Below are positions 47,202 to 59,718 of a stretch of 64,000 bases of DNA, one piece after another. The notes below the pieces were generated by a model that was not told the DNA's origin, did not search any database, and saw only the letters and a program-made list of their open reading frames with translations. A program made the translations under genes and the position numbers. The DNA is from Cubamyces lactineus (Eukaryota > Basidiomycota > Agaricomycetes > Polyporales > Polyporaceae), in NCBI GenBank assembly GCA_022376465.1, contig JACDTU010000025.1, forward strand, positions 186,001-250,000. Direction: 5' to 3'. Position 1 is the stretch's first letter. The number at the start of each line of letters is the position of its first letter.

Positions 47202-48167
47202 AGGTTTGTGTTGAAGTATACCTCTCCTTCAATCAGTTCAGCTAGTCGACGTCGTTGCACTGGTTGCGTGGAGGAAGCAACGAGCACGATAGCGGCCTAG
47301 CGAAGCCATGCCCCTCTTCAACGATGTGATTTTCTTCCCTACAGCGCTCCGCCCTGCCGAATGGTTGCATCAGACGGTCTTTATCAGCACACCAATAGGC
47401 TTGATATGGACGAGGCGATGCATCAGGGTCCACGACGCTCGCAAGCTCATCTGCTACATTCTCATGCTGTCAGGTGCCGGCTGGTCGGTATGGGGTTCAG
47501 AAAATTGTAATGGTTCCTGATAAGTGGTGCAGTGATCCCTTCCAGGCGGTCTTGCGCATAATACCATCAACTAGGTGGTATATGCGCAACATTGCAAAGT
47601 CACAGTGGCTAGGAAGAAGAGCGCAAGTGGATCAAGCAACACGGAGGTCGAAAGCAAGCCATCGTGGCGGGCGCTTGTGAGACCCTGCTATGGGCGTCAA
47701 TTGTCAATACGCAATTTATTCCTTTCTTCGTGGCGTTCGCTTTCTTGGAGGAGTTATTACTACCATTCTACATTTCATCTCTCTTGGCTGACTCTTACAC
47801 TGCTGAAACGACCTCAGAAGGAATGGCATACCACAAAATGACGACATACGCTGATAATATCAGAACTGATGCCATAGAAGCCCACTTAGCTCCGGACCAC
47901 CGGCGAAGCAGATGTCGGAGGTTTCCAGCGCAGGTGCTCTGCTTTCTTGCGCCCGGCCTATGAGTCCGACAGCATTATCGAAAGTCTATCGCGGCCAGCA
48001 GAGTAAAGGCTGTCAAAAAGAGGTCGCTAACCGTATATATAGTTATGCGTACCCTATAACCTTCTCCAAACCGGTGTGCCTTGACTTACTGCTACCACTT
48101 GATCCAGGACGATCCCCTGATTCCGCTGACAAGCAGCTGCATTGTAGAGCCTTTGACGACCGTAGCA
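47202..48167. other. Divergent promoter region, P450 and adenylate-forming gene
   Basis: A 966-base intergenic stretch between divergent start codons that could co-regulate both genes. A TATATATA lies at 48034-48041. No gene seen. Confidence 0.5.
48034..48041 (+). promoter_or_regulatory. Possible TATA element of the adenylate-forming gene
   Basis: TATATATA about 127 bases upstream of the start codon at 48168. Confidence 0.35.
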
Positions 48168-50330
48168 ATGACGACACGGAGCGTTAATAACCACTACCTC
48201 TCCCTTCTTACTCAGTCTTTCCGCGAGAACGCCGACAAGCCGCTCTTCCGCCCGTACCTTGGAAAGATAGATGAATGGGGTCTGGTGACATACCGCGACT
48301 TTGAGAAGCGTCTGGCGGTCGCCCAGGCGCACTGGAAACGCACCCTGGCAGATCTCAAGCTCAATACTCTCGACATTGTTGGCTTTTGGTGAGCCACACG
48401 CAGCCCAATAAGCGACTGGGAATGATGTCACCTAATACCCGTGCGTAGGCTCACTGGCCGCAAGTTCACCGACCTGGTGAACACGATCGCGATATCCTCG
48501 CTTGGGTACACCCCGCAGTTCTTCAGCGGCTACTTTAGCGGCGCGTCCGTCATCATCGACCTCTTGACCAAGAGCGGCGGCAAGGCGATCATTATCGACG
48601 CGTCTTTCCAGCCGCAGCTCTCGGAGCTCGGGTCGATCGCTTTCCAAAGCTTCACCGCGCTCGAGGATGCTGACCTTGTGCAAGCAATCGCTGCGGCTGA
48701 AGCAAGCGGCGACGCCGACGCTTTGCAGTTTGCCCCCCAAGCCGCGGTCGGTCTCGACGACTACGCTGCGCTCTTCCACTCGTCCGGGACGACGGGTGGA
48801 ATGCCCAAGATCATCCCAAACACATACAAGATGATCCGTGCCGTTATCCTCTATAAACACTCGGGCGCGCAGGAGCCCGACAAGGAGTTCCTCGCCAACG
48901 GCGGTGGACAGACCGTCGCCAACACGCTGGGCAGCCTTGCCCATATCGCGTCCTTCCACAGTGCGTGCCTTTTCCCCATTACCGCCTGCGAAACGCCTTT
49001 CCCTGACGCACCTTGAATGCCGCAACAGCGTTCCTGGGCGCCGTCCACACTGGCGCGTGCTTGGTACAAACGTCATCGATGGCCGTCTCCCCGCAGGAGT
49101 TCGTCGGGCTCGTGCGCGCCTGCGGATTGACGCGCCTCATATTGTACGCGACCTTCCTGTCCGAGATAATTCGTGCCGGGAAGCAGGACCCCGAGGTCCG
49201 GGATGCCCTCAAGAACCTGCGCCAAATCTTCCACACCGGTGTCGCGCTCAACAAGGAGGACGAGGCGTGGGCGTACGAGAACGGTTTGAGGATCATCGTG
49301 CGTCATGCGTTCTATGCATCCGCCTCCGTCGGCCGTCGCGAGTCATACTGACAGATGCACTGCTAGACATCCTACTCTACGACCGAGACGGGTGAGTGCT
49401 TTTGCCTCGGGGCGACGAGCACACTCTCTGACACTACTCGTAGCCCCGCTTCTGCGTTCTCGTGTCGGCCTCGATCCGTCTGCGCGGCTGCTCCGTCCGG
49501 TCCGAGGCGCGAACCCTGCGTTCTTGCCGTACAAGGACAAGGAGAGCGGGGGCGCCGAGCTCGACCTGTACGAAGTCGTCGTGCCCGCCGACGCCGACGA
49601 CTGCCCCCCGCCACACATGGTCGCCGCAGACGGGTACTACCACACGAACGACATCTTCGAAAAGGTCGATGACGGGTGGATCTACCGCGGACGCGCCGGC
49701 GACTGGATCAAGGTCCTCGGCGGCTTCGTCGACACAAAGTACGTCCGGGCGCGCGCCCAAGTCTGTTCCTATTATTCTCAAGCGGCGCGCGGTGTGCCTG
49801 ATTGACAGATGAAACGTCTACTGACCCACCCTTCTTGCGCCGCGTTGCCAGGAACATCGAAGACAACGTCCGCAAAGCCTGCGCGGACCTCGTGCACGAC
49901 GCCGTCGTCGTCGGCAGCGGGCGCACCCACGCGTGCCTCGTCGTCGAGAGCGCAGCGAGCGGGCTTAGTGCGGAGCAGCGACACGAGCTCGCGCAGGCGG
50001 TCGCAGCCCGCACCGCGGACTTCAACAAGCGGCTTTTCGCGCACGAGCGCATCGAGGATCCCAAAAGGATCATCGTCGTCGAGCGCGGCACGCTCCCTCG
50101 TACTAAGGTCAGTCCGGATGTCGCTGATGCTCCTCCTCTACCGTGTGCATGCGGCGCTGACATTCGGCCTGTTCACGCAGGAGAAAGGCAACGTTCGGTA
50201 GGTCGTCCCGAGGCACGCGCGGAGAGGATCTGCTGACCCTGAGTTTCTGCTCTGTTCTGACATTGACAGCCGTGGCGCGACGGAGGAGTTGCTGTCCAAG
50301 GAGATAGACGCCGCTCTGGCAGAAGCCTGA
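48168..50330 (+). CDS. Stand-alone adenylate-forming enzyme (AMP-binding, acyl-CoA synthetase/NRPS-like A domain)
   Basis: Eight exons: 48168-48388, 48449-48960, 49029-49297, 49367-49391, 49444-49738, 49852-50107, 50181-50197, 50270-50330; 551 aa. The phosphate-binding core motif is SSGTTGGMPK (about 185-194). The adenine-binding motif SYSTTETAP (336-344) is assembled across a 25-base exon. The hinge region reads YYHTNDIFE and GRAGDWIKVLGG, and the C-terminal catalytic lysine is in LPRTK (526). It ends 26 residues after that lysine. There is no carrier, thioesterase or reductase domain, so it should release an acyl-AMP or make a CoA thioester. The family activates carboxylic acids, often aromatic ones, in basidiomycetes; the substrate here is not known. 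Neighbours suggest it supplies or modifies an acid for the prenyltransferase and P450s. Confidence 0.9.
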
Positions 50331-50750
50331 GTTACAGCTTTAGAAGAAATCGCACCCGTGTGTATGGATACTCCAGCGTATCGCTGATCCCAGAACCCTG
50401 GATTTCGTTCCTACGCCGTCGCACGGTGCGATGCGCGGAACCCATGCATGCATGTATGTATGTACACTAGACAGATCGCGTTGGCTGGCGGGAACTACTC
50501 AATGCATTACCATTACAATCGTGACACCACTAGCTATAGCCCAACAGGTAGGGGAGAGAAAGGTACAGCATGACAGACAGACACTGCGCGCGACGGGATC
50601 GTAACACCGCCGCCAAACGCCAACGCCAGGTCCCCCATCCAAGGATCCGCGAATCCAGGCACGGCACCACACCTACGTCCGCTCTACGCCACTGGCCCCG
50701 CGCACAGCAGCAACACAGTATACGATTTGCCGACGGTCGCACGCCGCGCT
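50331..50750. other. Convergent spacer
   Basis: 420 bases between two convergent stop codons, with an ATGTATGT/CATGCATG repeat near 50448-50463. Nothing else seen. Confidence 0.45.
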
Positions 50751-52973
50751 CTACAACACGTACTCGAACCAGATGCTGTCGTTGCTCTCGCCAACGACGG
50801 AGTGGTGCTGCTCCGCGGCCACAGCCGCGCGCGCGCTCGCCTTGCGCCTGTTCTCGCGCACGAGCCAGGCGATGTTGAGCGCGGCGCAGAGGACGATGGC
50901 GATCTGGAAGACGAGGAGCGTGATCGTCGCGGCCGTGTACCGCGGCGCGGGCGAGATCGCGCCGAGCAGCCACGTCGAGAGGATCGAGCCGAGGTTCGTC
51001 ATGACGGGCAGCAGCGCGAGCGCGGTCGCGCGGCGGATGAGCGGCGCAGAGTTGTTCGCCATCCAGGTTCCGAGCGGGGGCCCAATACAGTAGGTACCCG
51101 GTACGAGCAGGAAGAGCGAGCCGTACCGCACATGGTTCACGAACGAAGCTGGAGTGTCGGCGTGAGTGACGCTTGAATGCGGAGAGGCTGCGGAGTATGG
51201 TACTCACCGTAGAAGATGGAAAATCCAATCGTGCCGATGGTCGCGAAGAAGATAATGTTGAGGCCACGCTGTCCAAAGCGATCCGCGAAGAATGCGGTTA
51301 TGACCGAGACTGGTGACGCCAACGCCACTGTGAGCACAAGGGAGCACACAACAAGCGGAATGATTACAACGTACGGACTGCGCTTACTGCGAAGGGAGGC
51401 ACGCTCATGAGCTGCGCCTTCGTACCAGAGTAGCCGAGGCCGGCCACGATGCTCGGCAGGAAACTGCACGGAGTCATGAGACGGTCAGCGAAAGTGCGAG
51501 ACAGATCTGTGCGGACGGCACGCACTATGCGAGACCAGAGAGTGTTGACCCTGCGAAGCGAACGTCAGCTTCCCTAGCCTGTTTAAGGGCTCGGGGGATA
51601 CACACCGTTCATGAAACCAATGATCATGACCAGGATAACATGAGGTTGAAGGAACGTGCGGATGAAGTTGTCTTTAGTGTAAGTCTCGTCCTTCTCGTCG
51701 CCGCTGATGATGCCGTCTTCGTGGAGAGAATTCAAGACAAACTGCCTTTCCTCCTTGTTCAGGAACGAGAGCGTGGTGGGCGTGTTCGGCAGCAGCCAGT
51801 AGCACGAGACACCGAACAGGACAGTGAACAACCCTTCCTGCACGTGGGGGATCAGTTCTGAGACCACTAGCTGTACGCGAGATCGAAACTAGACTCACGA
51901 GGATGAAGAGCCACGCCCATCCTGGCTTGTTGCCGACACCTTCCATGTTCAGGATAGCAGCGGCGAGAAGGCCCGAGAATGCAGAAGCCATCGAGGTGGC
52001 CGAGAACATTATAGCGATACTATGGATGAAAGTGAGCCCTTGCGCACCAAAACGACGGAAACGAGAAGATCGCACCGAAGCTGAAGTTGCCGTCTAGGAT
52101 AGAAGGAAGATAGATAGAGTGAGATGGCCGGGAGGAGACCACCTAGACGCCTTATGTGAGGAGAAGCGTTCGCTGTTGACTACAGGCATCACCATACCTT
52201 CAAAGAGACCGAGGAACAACCTCGCGACGACGAGGCCGGCATAGTTGTGGACAACACCTGTGCGAGTTGCTCGCGTTGAATGCCTGTTTCGTCACTAACG
52301 CGAACATGGATGTCTGACCTTGCAGCGTGCAAGTGATACCCCACAGGATGACCATCGTGGGGACCATCCAGCGTGGCCCGATAGCCTGGCCGTTACGTGA
52401 GAATGGGTTGGACAGTGTTCCAGAAGCGACGTACCTTCAGCACCAGATTCGACGGGATGTCGATGAGGGTATACGTTCTGCATGCGCATCAGTAGAGTGC
52501 CAGCCCGGCTACGCGTGCACATAATCGCCGGCGGGAGAACACGCACATTAGCGTGGCCGTCAGGGCTATACTGTACTAGACACGAGCATGTCAGTACCCG
52601 ACGTGTTCCAGAAAGAGTAGCATATGCGACGCGAGCGCGCCTACCTGGTCGTCAGTCATCTTGAGTTCCTTTTGCAGGCCCGCGATCCGCGCGTTTCCGA
52701 TGTTGGACTTATCCTACAAGTCAGAGGGACGCGCGCGAGGCGCGGTTAACACGGTAGTTCGATACAGCCACAACATGCGGTAGCGGGACGGACCAGAGAC
52801 GAGAGGAAGTAGATCAAGGTGACGACGGGGAGGACGAAGAAGTCCATCTTGGTCCACACGGCGGCGGCCTTGGAGGTGTCATACCTGGAAGCCTCCGTAT
52901 CGGTGTAGTCGGAGGCCGACTCCTTGCGGTCGAGGATGTCGCTGTCCTTTACTGGCACACTTGAGGCAGACAT
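50751..52973 (-). CDS. MFS transporter of the anion:cation symporter (Dal5/Tna1-like) family
   Basis: Thirteen exons: 52973-52794, 52713-52645, 52575-52547, 52477-52435, 52385-52319, 52257-52198, 52142-52076, 52019-51899, 51837-51606, 51550-51526, 51463-51375, 51327-51208, 51148-50751; 499 aa. The signature after helix 1 is LDKSNIGNARIAGL, typical of fungal ACS permeases such as allantoate, nicotinate or pantothenate carriers. Further marks are YTLIDIPSNLVLK, VVARLFLGLFEGGLLPA with YLSSFYPRR, and SASAFSGLL-type glycine-rich helix 5 (SMASAFSGLLAAAI). The length matches 12-helix ACS members. It sits between the adenylate-forming and prenyltransferase genes, so it may move an organic acid precursor or product. 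Exon 11 was extended to the GTACGT donor at 51374 because that keeps the frame. Confidence 0.9.
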
Positions 52974-54296
52974 CTTCGAGTGATGGTGGTGGCAGGCCGC
53001 TGGGATGGGAGGGCCTGTGGTAAGTGCGAAGCTCTGTATTTACGCAACGGACGGCGAAGGCTGGAGTGCGTGCCTTGCGGCTAAGGGGGGCATGATGTGT
53101 ACTTGATGATGGGGCACTCGGGACCAGGCGGGTGGAACGGCTGTCAGAGCTCGCTGGGACCTGGTCGCAAAGAGCCGTGGGTGGTGCTGGATGGGGCATG
53201 CGCTAACCTTGATACGACAAAAAGTGCAAAGAGGCCCGGAGATCCCGCGACGGTTCGAGTTCAGATGATCCATCAACGCCCTTTGCGCAATCTCTCTTCC
53301 GAGCATCGGACGCTGTGGACGAGGACGAGTCCACGGCTCGCACGGCGCGAGACAAGCTTCATGTTGACGTCCGCGGCTGGTCCCCGGCGGCGAATCTCTT
53401 GGGCCGGGTCTCCCAGGCTCTCCACATGATCCTCTCTATTTGACGCTGCAGCTGCCAGGGCTGCCTGCGGGGGAACGACTTGGGTAAGAAACTTTTCGCG
53501 GGGCCCTCGCAGACGGCGATGCTACGTACTACTTATTTGCCTGTTGTGCAGTCTGCGCGAGATTGATGAGACCGGCATCTGTCATGGTGCTGGTTGCGGT
53601 CTGAAAGTACGACGGGCGCCAGACATGGCGGGATGGTGGATTGCATCCGAGCCAAGGCCGTCGTGGCGCCTGTAGAAGCGCCCGTGTGCACTCACTCACA
53701 CCGCCTGGACACTCGCGACAGGTTTCCCAATACTCTCCCGACGTCGGCGGAGGAGGACCACATGCGCAGCCGAGCCATCTTCGCTGTTTAGCCTGCCACT
53801 GGTCACGCCTAAACCTCCGAATATTCATCGCCGCATCGCGGTGGAACGCTCCGAATCTTCTCCATCTCAGAAGCTCACCCCACCAACGCGCGCGGCTGAT
53901 GGTCAGAGGATTCTGCCTTGCTCTGATGCATCATGTCTACCGCGCACTTTGCACGCTTTACCTCAGTGGCCGATTCTAGTGGCCGATTCAAATCGATTCA
54001 GAACAAGATCGCCTCCTCGTATTCCGGTTCCGACACCTTCCAAGCCCGCGCGCGACGCCGCAACGGCCTTTCCTGGGCGGCATGCCGCACAGCTCCTGGG
54101 ACGTCAGAACACAGGACACGCGCATGCCACCGCGGTCATTGTCTGTAACCCGCGAGAAGCCTGACTAGTACTGCCATTGCTCCCTTTCCACTCTATAAAG
54201 CCCCGTGCACCATTCCGGGACCGTTCTCTACCACTACTACTCGTATATTCACCTTCGGACGGGACCTCAGCCGCGGACAACAACCAGTACCCAGCC
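52974..54296. other. Divergent promoter region, MFS and prenyltransferase
   Basis: 1.3 kb between divergent start codons. A TATAAA lies at 54194-54199 for the plus-strand gene. No gene seen. Confidence 0.45.
54194..54199 (+). promoter_or_regulatory. TATA box of the prenyltransferase gene
   Basis: TATAAA 98 bases upstream of the start codon at 54297, inside a CT-rich context. Confidence 0.45.
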
Positions 54297-55654
54297 ATGG
54301 CCGTCAAAGCAGCACGCGGTTACTTTGAACTCACCCGTCTCCACAAGCCCGTCATGGGCAACACTTTGATGTTTTGGCCGTGTGGTACGTCCCCGGACAT
54401 GTCCTTTCATCTCCGAGCCCGAACGCGCCAATAGCTAGCCTCTGACGACTATCGGCGCCTCTTCCTGTTGCAGCATGGGGCCTGACGATGGCTGCGCGCG
54501 CCGTCCACCTCCCCCTTCCTATCTTCGCGGCCAAGCTAGCCGTGTTTGCTATCGGCTCCTTCCTCCTGCACAGCTCGGCATGCGTGCTCAATGACATTTG
54601 CGACGTCGACTTTGATCGGCAAGTGGGTAAGCAGCATAACGTCTTCCTCTTTACCTGCTGCGTAGCTCTTACTGATTGACGTCTTGATGCGACCCTGCAT
54701 CCACTACTCTGCTATTACTAGAGCGGACACGAGACAGGCCGCTACCCGCTGGCGTCGTGTCGATGCGCGGAGCCACGATGCTCTGCGCATCCCTGCTCGT
54801 ACCTGTCCTCGGTCTCCTTTCGTACGGAGACCAGCTAAGGTACGCGCTCTCCTTTCCTATCAGTCTCGATCGGCGGCTCACGTACCGATCGTAGCCTGAT
54901 CCTAGGCGTCATTGGCATCTTCCCTCTACATGCTCTTTACCCGCTGATGAAGCGTTGGACGTGGTGGCCCCAGGCCTGGCTCGGTAAGCCGTTCGACGGT
55001 CAAACAGGCAGCCGAAACTGACTGATCACGGATATTGTACCGCTCAGGGCTCGCATTCAACTGGGGCATCCTGCTTGCCTGGACGTCGGTCACTAGGCAT
55101 CTGCCACCCCTCCCGCTCTGGGTGCTCTTCTTCGGCGGTGTGTGGTAAGTGACAGATGCAGCGGCATCCGCTCAATCTCCACGAGATAATTCAGGACGGG
55201 CACTGACGTAAAGTTTCTCGTTACTCGGTATTTGCGGCAGCTGGACGATCGTGTACGACACCATCTACGCGTGTCAGGACAGGGAAGACGACCGGCGGGT
55301 AGGTGTCAAGTCGACAGCGCTGCTCTTTGGGGACTACGTGCGGGAGATCCTCGCGGGCATGGTTGCGATACTCGTGCTTTGCCTCGCGTACGCCGGGTGG
55401 GCGCTGCACCTGGGCGTAGGCTATGCGGTGCTCTCCGTTGGAGGCACGCTCCTACACTCAGCGTGGCAGCTCGCGACGTGGAACGAAGCCGATCTCAAGG
55501 ACCACCGTGCAAAGTTCGAGGTTCGTCCATTTTTCTTCGACCCACTTTGGCATGCGAGACAGTGAAGCTGACAGGTTCGCTTGTGCAGTCGAACGGCTGG
55601 GTCGGCGTCGCGATCTGGCTCGGGATCATGTACGACTACCTCAACGGAATGTAA
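54297..55654 (+). CDS. UbiA-type membrane prenyltransferase (4-hydroxybenzoate polyprenyltransferase-like)
   Basis: Seven exons: 54297-54384, 54474-54626, 54722-54839, 54895-54983, 55048-55144, 55241-55520, 55589-55654; 296 aa. Both aspartate-rich Mg-diphosphate motifs are present: NDICDVDFD (69-77), continuing to [10 protein letters not shown], and [13 protein letters not shown] (187-199), followed by [11 protein letters not shown]. Several hydrophobic helices alternate with these, as in the nine-helix UbiA fold. The family transfers a prenyl chain from a prenyl diphosphate to an aromatic acid or similar acceptor in a membrane. The start [21 protein letters not shown] runs straight into the domain with no long mitochondrial presequence, unlike COQ2, and the position within a P450/adenylation/MFS group argues for specialised metabolism such as meroterpenoids. 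Substrate and chain length are inference. Confidence 0.92.
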
Positions 55655-57305
55655 GCCAACCCGGGGCCGAAGGGATGTCGAGAGCTCGGACGCAGGACAG
55701 TTGCTTGTGGATATGTAATAATGCTACACTACCTAGTACACCTCTCTCTAGCGCTGCACGGCGCTGTGCATGTGTGCAGCGTCGTTGACTACTACCCCTG
55801 CGGCGCCGGTGCAATAATAATAATAACTCAATCGAAGTCCGTCGTACTACTAGCATGAGAAGCTATGTATGTAGCGGTTGTGTAACCGGTGACACACGCA
55901 GCACGCAGTCTTGCTCGTCGACCTTCCCATAGGCTCCTTAGCCGAGAAGCTCGTCCGTTCCATCTACCGTGGTAGCACCCTACGACGGCCCTTCCATTCC
56001 CACTGCCACCTAGACCCTGAGGCCCTTGAAAATTATCGCGCCTCAAAAGCTTCTTGCAAGTTGGAGCGTGCCTCGAACGGGGACTCGTCCAGTTCCTGGG
56101 CGCTGAGCGCTGAGTCGCGGCGGGCGTGTCCCCGATTCTACTATATGGCATCCCACGGGTTGACCGTGACTAGTATGTATACGTACACCGTCGGGTCGCT
56201 ATCCTCACTGCACTGGCATTTGCGGCGCGGGCCTCTGCGCTTCGCTATAGGTACATAATGCCTCCGTACATGATGATGATGTAGCCATGGCATGATTTGC
56301 GCTTGGGACCGCGGCGGTGCCTTCGAAGGTGACGGCTCATCTTAGATGATTCGCTGGGTGATACCAGGTTCATGCATCTTTTCTCGGAGTCAATACTCCT
56401 GAAGGCACTCCCAGGCCTAGATATCCCTGTGTGTCATCGCCCGCGGTCGGTTGCGCGTAAATGTTTCAACATTCAGGAAACAATAGGCCCGGTGGGGACT
56501 CTTCTGCGCTCATTATCATTGCCCCCTGGAGTTCAACCTGGGACCACCTCTTTGTCACCTTCCATCACGAGCACTCTCAGGATTCTCGCAACCCTGACTT
56601 GTTAGCGACTATTTATGTTGGCGCCTCATGTTTGTATTGGTACCCCAGCGCCATCCATCTATCCATCTAAGCACAGTCACGGCTTGCGCATCGTTCCACA
56701 TCAAGCAATATCACCGAGACCATGGTGCCTGCGCCGAAGAAGAAGCCATACTCAAAGTACGTATACGTAGCGATACAGTGTTCAACCGTGCAATGTGCAG
56801 CATGGAAGCCACTTGGACGCCGCGGAATGCAATACGACGGGTCCCTTGTCACTTGCTATCATTGATGATATCGAACCAGACAGCGCGCAGGCCTTGGCAA
56901 AACGCATCCCATCCTACGCATCCCGAAGCTTCGAGTTCTCCGCTGAATTGGCATTTAGGCTAGCGGAGAACGCCGCCGATGGGCAGACTCCGCGCGCGAC
57001 AGCAATGCTTCTCAGACCGCAACACTCTGGGCTGATATAATGGAATGTTGGCAGCCATCGTCCTTTTGTGTATGTCCCTTGCACACGCTTGCCGCAGTCG
57101 CCGTCCGCGGCTGGACGGACCTCCGCCTCCGCTTCGGACGGCGATTGTGCTGTGCGCGCAGGTGGTGATTCGCAGCGCAAAGACTCGCAGAAAGACAAAG
57201 AGACATCTCTCAGGACAACAAACATGATGTGTATCACAATAGCGCATACAGTGACTATACAAGATAAACGAACTTGGACACGACTGACCGGGAGGGAAGT
57301 AAGCC
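55655..57305. other. Convergent spacer
   Basis: 1.65 kb between the prenyltransferase and the second P450. An AATAATAATAATAA run (55814-55827) may be in the 3' UTR. No gene recognised. Confidence 0.45.
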
Positions 57306-59718
57306 TCACACGCGCGAGACGACCACAGGGAACTCAGGCTTCATCGCCTTCGAGCCGCGCACGGAGGGCGAAACGATGCCGCCGAGCTTCCAGACGATCT
57401 CCTTGTCCGAGGGCGTGAACTTGAAACGCAGGACAAGGTGCGCCACGGCAATACCTATGATCGTCAGAACCGGTCAGCGAATGGACTTCCAAGCGCGCGC
57501 GGTAGGTTGACGGAATACGTACGCATCTCGGTGAGAGCATAGTTGTACCCGCTGCACAAGTAACATGAGCCTCATGTAGCGCACGAGAATGGGCTTAGAG
57601 CACTTACATGCACGACCGCGGTCCAGCAGCGAACGTCGACCTGCAAACAAAACGTTCATCAGGGCCCCACTCCCACTACAACCCATGAACCGCACGCTGC
57701 ACACTTACATGTTCGCAAAGATGCTCGGCACGCGCGCCTCCGCGACGCTCGGCGGGAGGGGCGCGAGCCAGCGCTCAGGCTTCCACTCGTTCGCGTCAGG
57801 CCCCCAGATCGCAGGGTCGCGGTTCGACCCGAGCATGTTGATCCAGACCGTCGTGCCTGCGGGCACGAAGAGCTCGTTGATGGGCTTGCCGTCCGTGCCC
57901 GTGATGGGTTCCGAGAGCGGGAGGACCGCGTCCTCGTCGGAACTACAAGTTCGGTGAGTACGGTCTGAAGGTCAGAATGCAAAATGAGAAGGAGTTGGGG
58001 AGGAGGCGTACACGCGGTTGGACATGTAGAACACGGGATACCTGCGTGCGGGGTTAGCGGGAACGTTAGTTGATACATAGCGGGAGGGTACGAACATGCG
58101 AATGGTCTCGCGGACGACGGCTTCGAGGTAGGGCAGCTTGGCAAACCCTTCGTAGTCGAAATCGAACAGCGCGCGTCCCGCGTGGGTCGTCGCGTCAAGC
58201 AGTTCGCGCCTAAGGGTGTCCTGCGCGTCTTGGTGCTCTGCGAGCAGCTGGATCACACGCGTGATCGACGCGGAGGTCGTGTCCGTCGCGGCAAGTAGGA
58301 GGAGACTGCAGATGTTCCGCCGTCAGCATAGTCGCCGTGTGTGAACGGTCTTAGGAGTAACATACGACATCTGACCCAGGATATCGTCCTCAGTCAGCCT
58401 CTCGCCCTCCAGTCCCATCACGTTCTGTCGCACTGTGAACCTGTAAGACACGATACTGACAAGTATCCGATGGGGAAAAACATACGCAGGATGCTCATGA
58501 GATCCTTTCCCTCTCCGATTTCCTGGCGCATCACCTCGTCACCCTGTTTCAGCAACTCGCCCTTACGGCGGAGCACCTGTCGCGACGTCTCGTACACGTT
58601 GTCCGAGATGGCCTTCATGTGTCGGACAGGATACCATGGGAAGACGGACGCCAAATAACGGAGGACACTGAGTGGGAAGAGGCGCTTGAGCCACGGAAGT
58701 ACAGGACGCCACAGATGGAGCTTCACGAGTGTCGGACTGTATCCAGCTGTCAGATACACTCGTGGTAGTATGGGTCAGGCACGGCGACGCACCCAAACTC
58801 CTTGAGAGCACGACTGTAATCGGTACCATGCACGTCGAGCGGCCCGAACGAGTATCCGAGCGCAGTGCGCCCTACGGCTTCCAAGGAGAACCGACTGAGG
58901 TATTCGGATATCTCAACCTCAGTGCCTTCTTTGGATACCTTCCTCTCTATGGTCTCAGAAAGCTACCACATAGTCAGATCCGAGATATACCATAGTGTGG
59001 TTGGGAGATATTACCTCTTGGGCAACTTGATTGAACATGGTCACCATGTCCTTCAGGTAACGCACGGAGAATACCGGGCTGAGGTGCTTGCGCTGTTTGG
59101 TGTGCTGAAGCCCTAAATAGCCACACACTTCAGCGCCAGCGTGTATTCACGTCGCTACATGTAGTCATACCTCGAGCAGCAGTCAAGCCGGGTCCAAATA
59201 CAGTGTTTGACGTCCTATGTCGAGTCTTTCAGTGCAGGTTCCACACGATATCCTCGTCGATTACTTACTCTGAGTGCCATCCAGGGAGATCGAAGGCATC
59301 ACGATACTTGCCATACAATGTAGACAACGCCAAGGAATCGGAGACAGCAAGATGGATATCCTGGAGCCGGGGAAACCAAATAATGAGTGAGTCCTAGCCC
59401 TTTTGGTCATGAGGCGCTGGGGCACATACGCCAAGGAACACGGGCAGCTTGACTACGCGCCCATACTCGGTCAGGACACGTTCACGGTACTCTACTGCAA
59501 ATGGGTTGTGTAGTTGCTTGGACACTCCTGCGCCATACGGGACCTATTAGCGGCGTTTCTGAGAGGACAGAAGAGTCACGCGTACCGGTCCAAAACGATG
59601 GGCACGGAGGACCCGGGATGTTCTTTAGGGCTCTCTGTCGCAGGCGTTTCTTGACTTCGGGCACGATAAGGAACAAAAGGCCCGTCACAAGGGCGACAAC
59701 GGCGAGCTTGAACATCAT
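57306..59718 (-). CDS. Cytochrome P450, second copy
   Basis: Fourteen exons: 59718-59586, 59527-59430, 59360-59269, 59214-59171, 59112-59015, 58962-58793, 58736-58486, 58432-58366, 58305-58096, 58041-58012, 57942-57709, 57640-57608, 57551-57523, 57454-57306; 545 aa. Every exon has the same length as its counterpart in the P450 at 44308-47201. The anchor is MMFKLAVVALVTGLLFLIV, the hinge NIPGPP, the I-helix LLLAATDTTS, the K-helix ETIR, the PERF element WKPERW, and the heme loop FAAGPRSCIG (Cys486). All key residues are present, so it should be active. The two P450s bracket the cluster and probably arose by duplication, then diverged (e.g. in the 210-260 region and the C-terminal tail). Substrate unknown. 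Confidence 0.94.
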
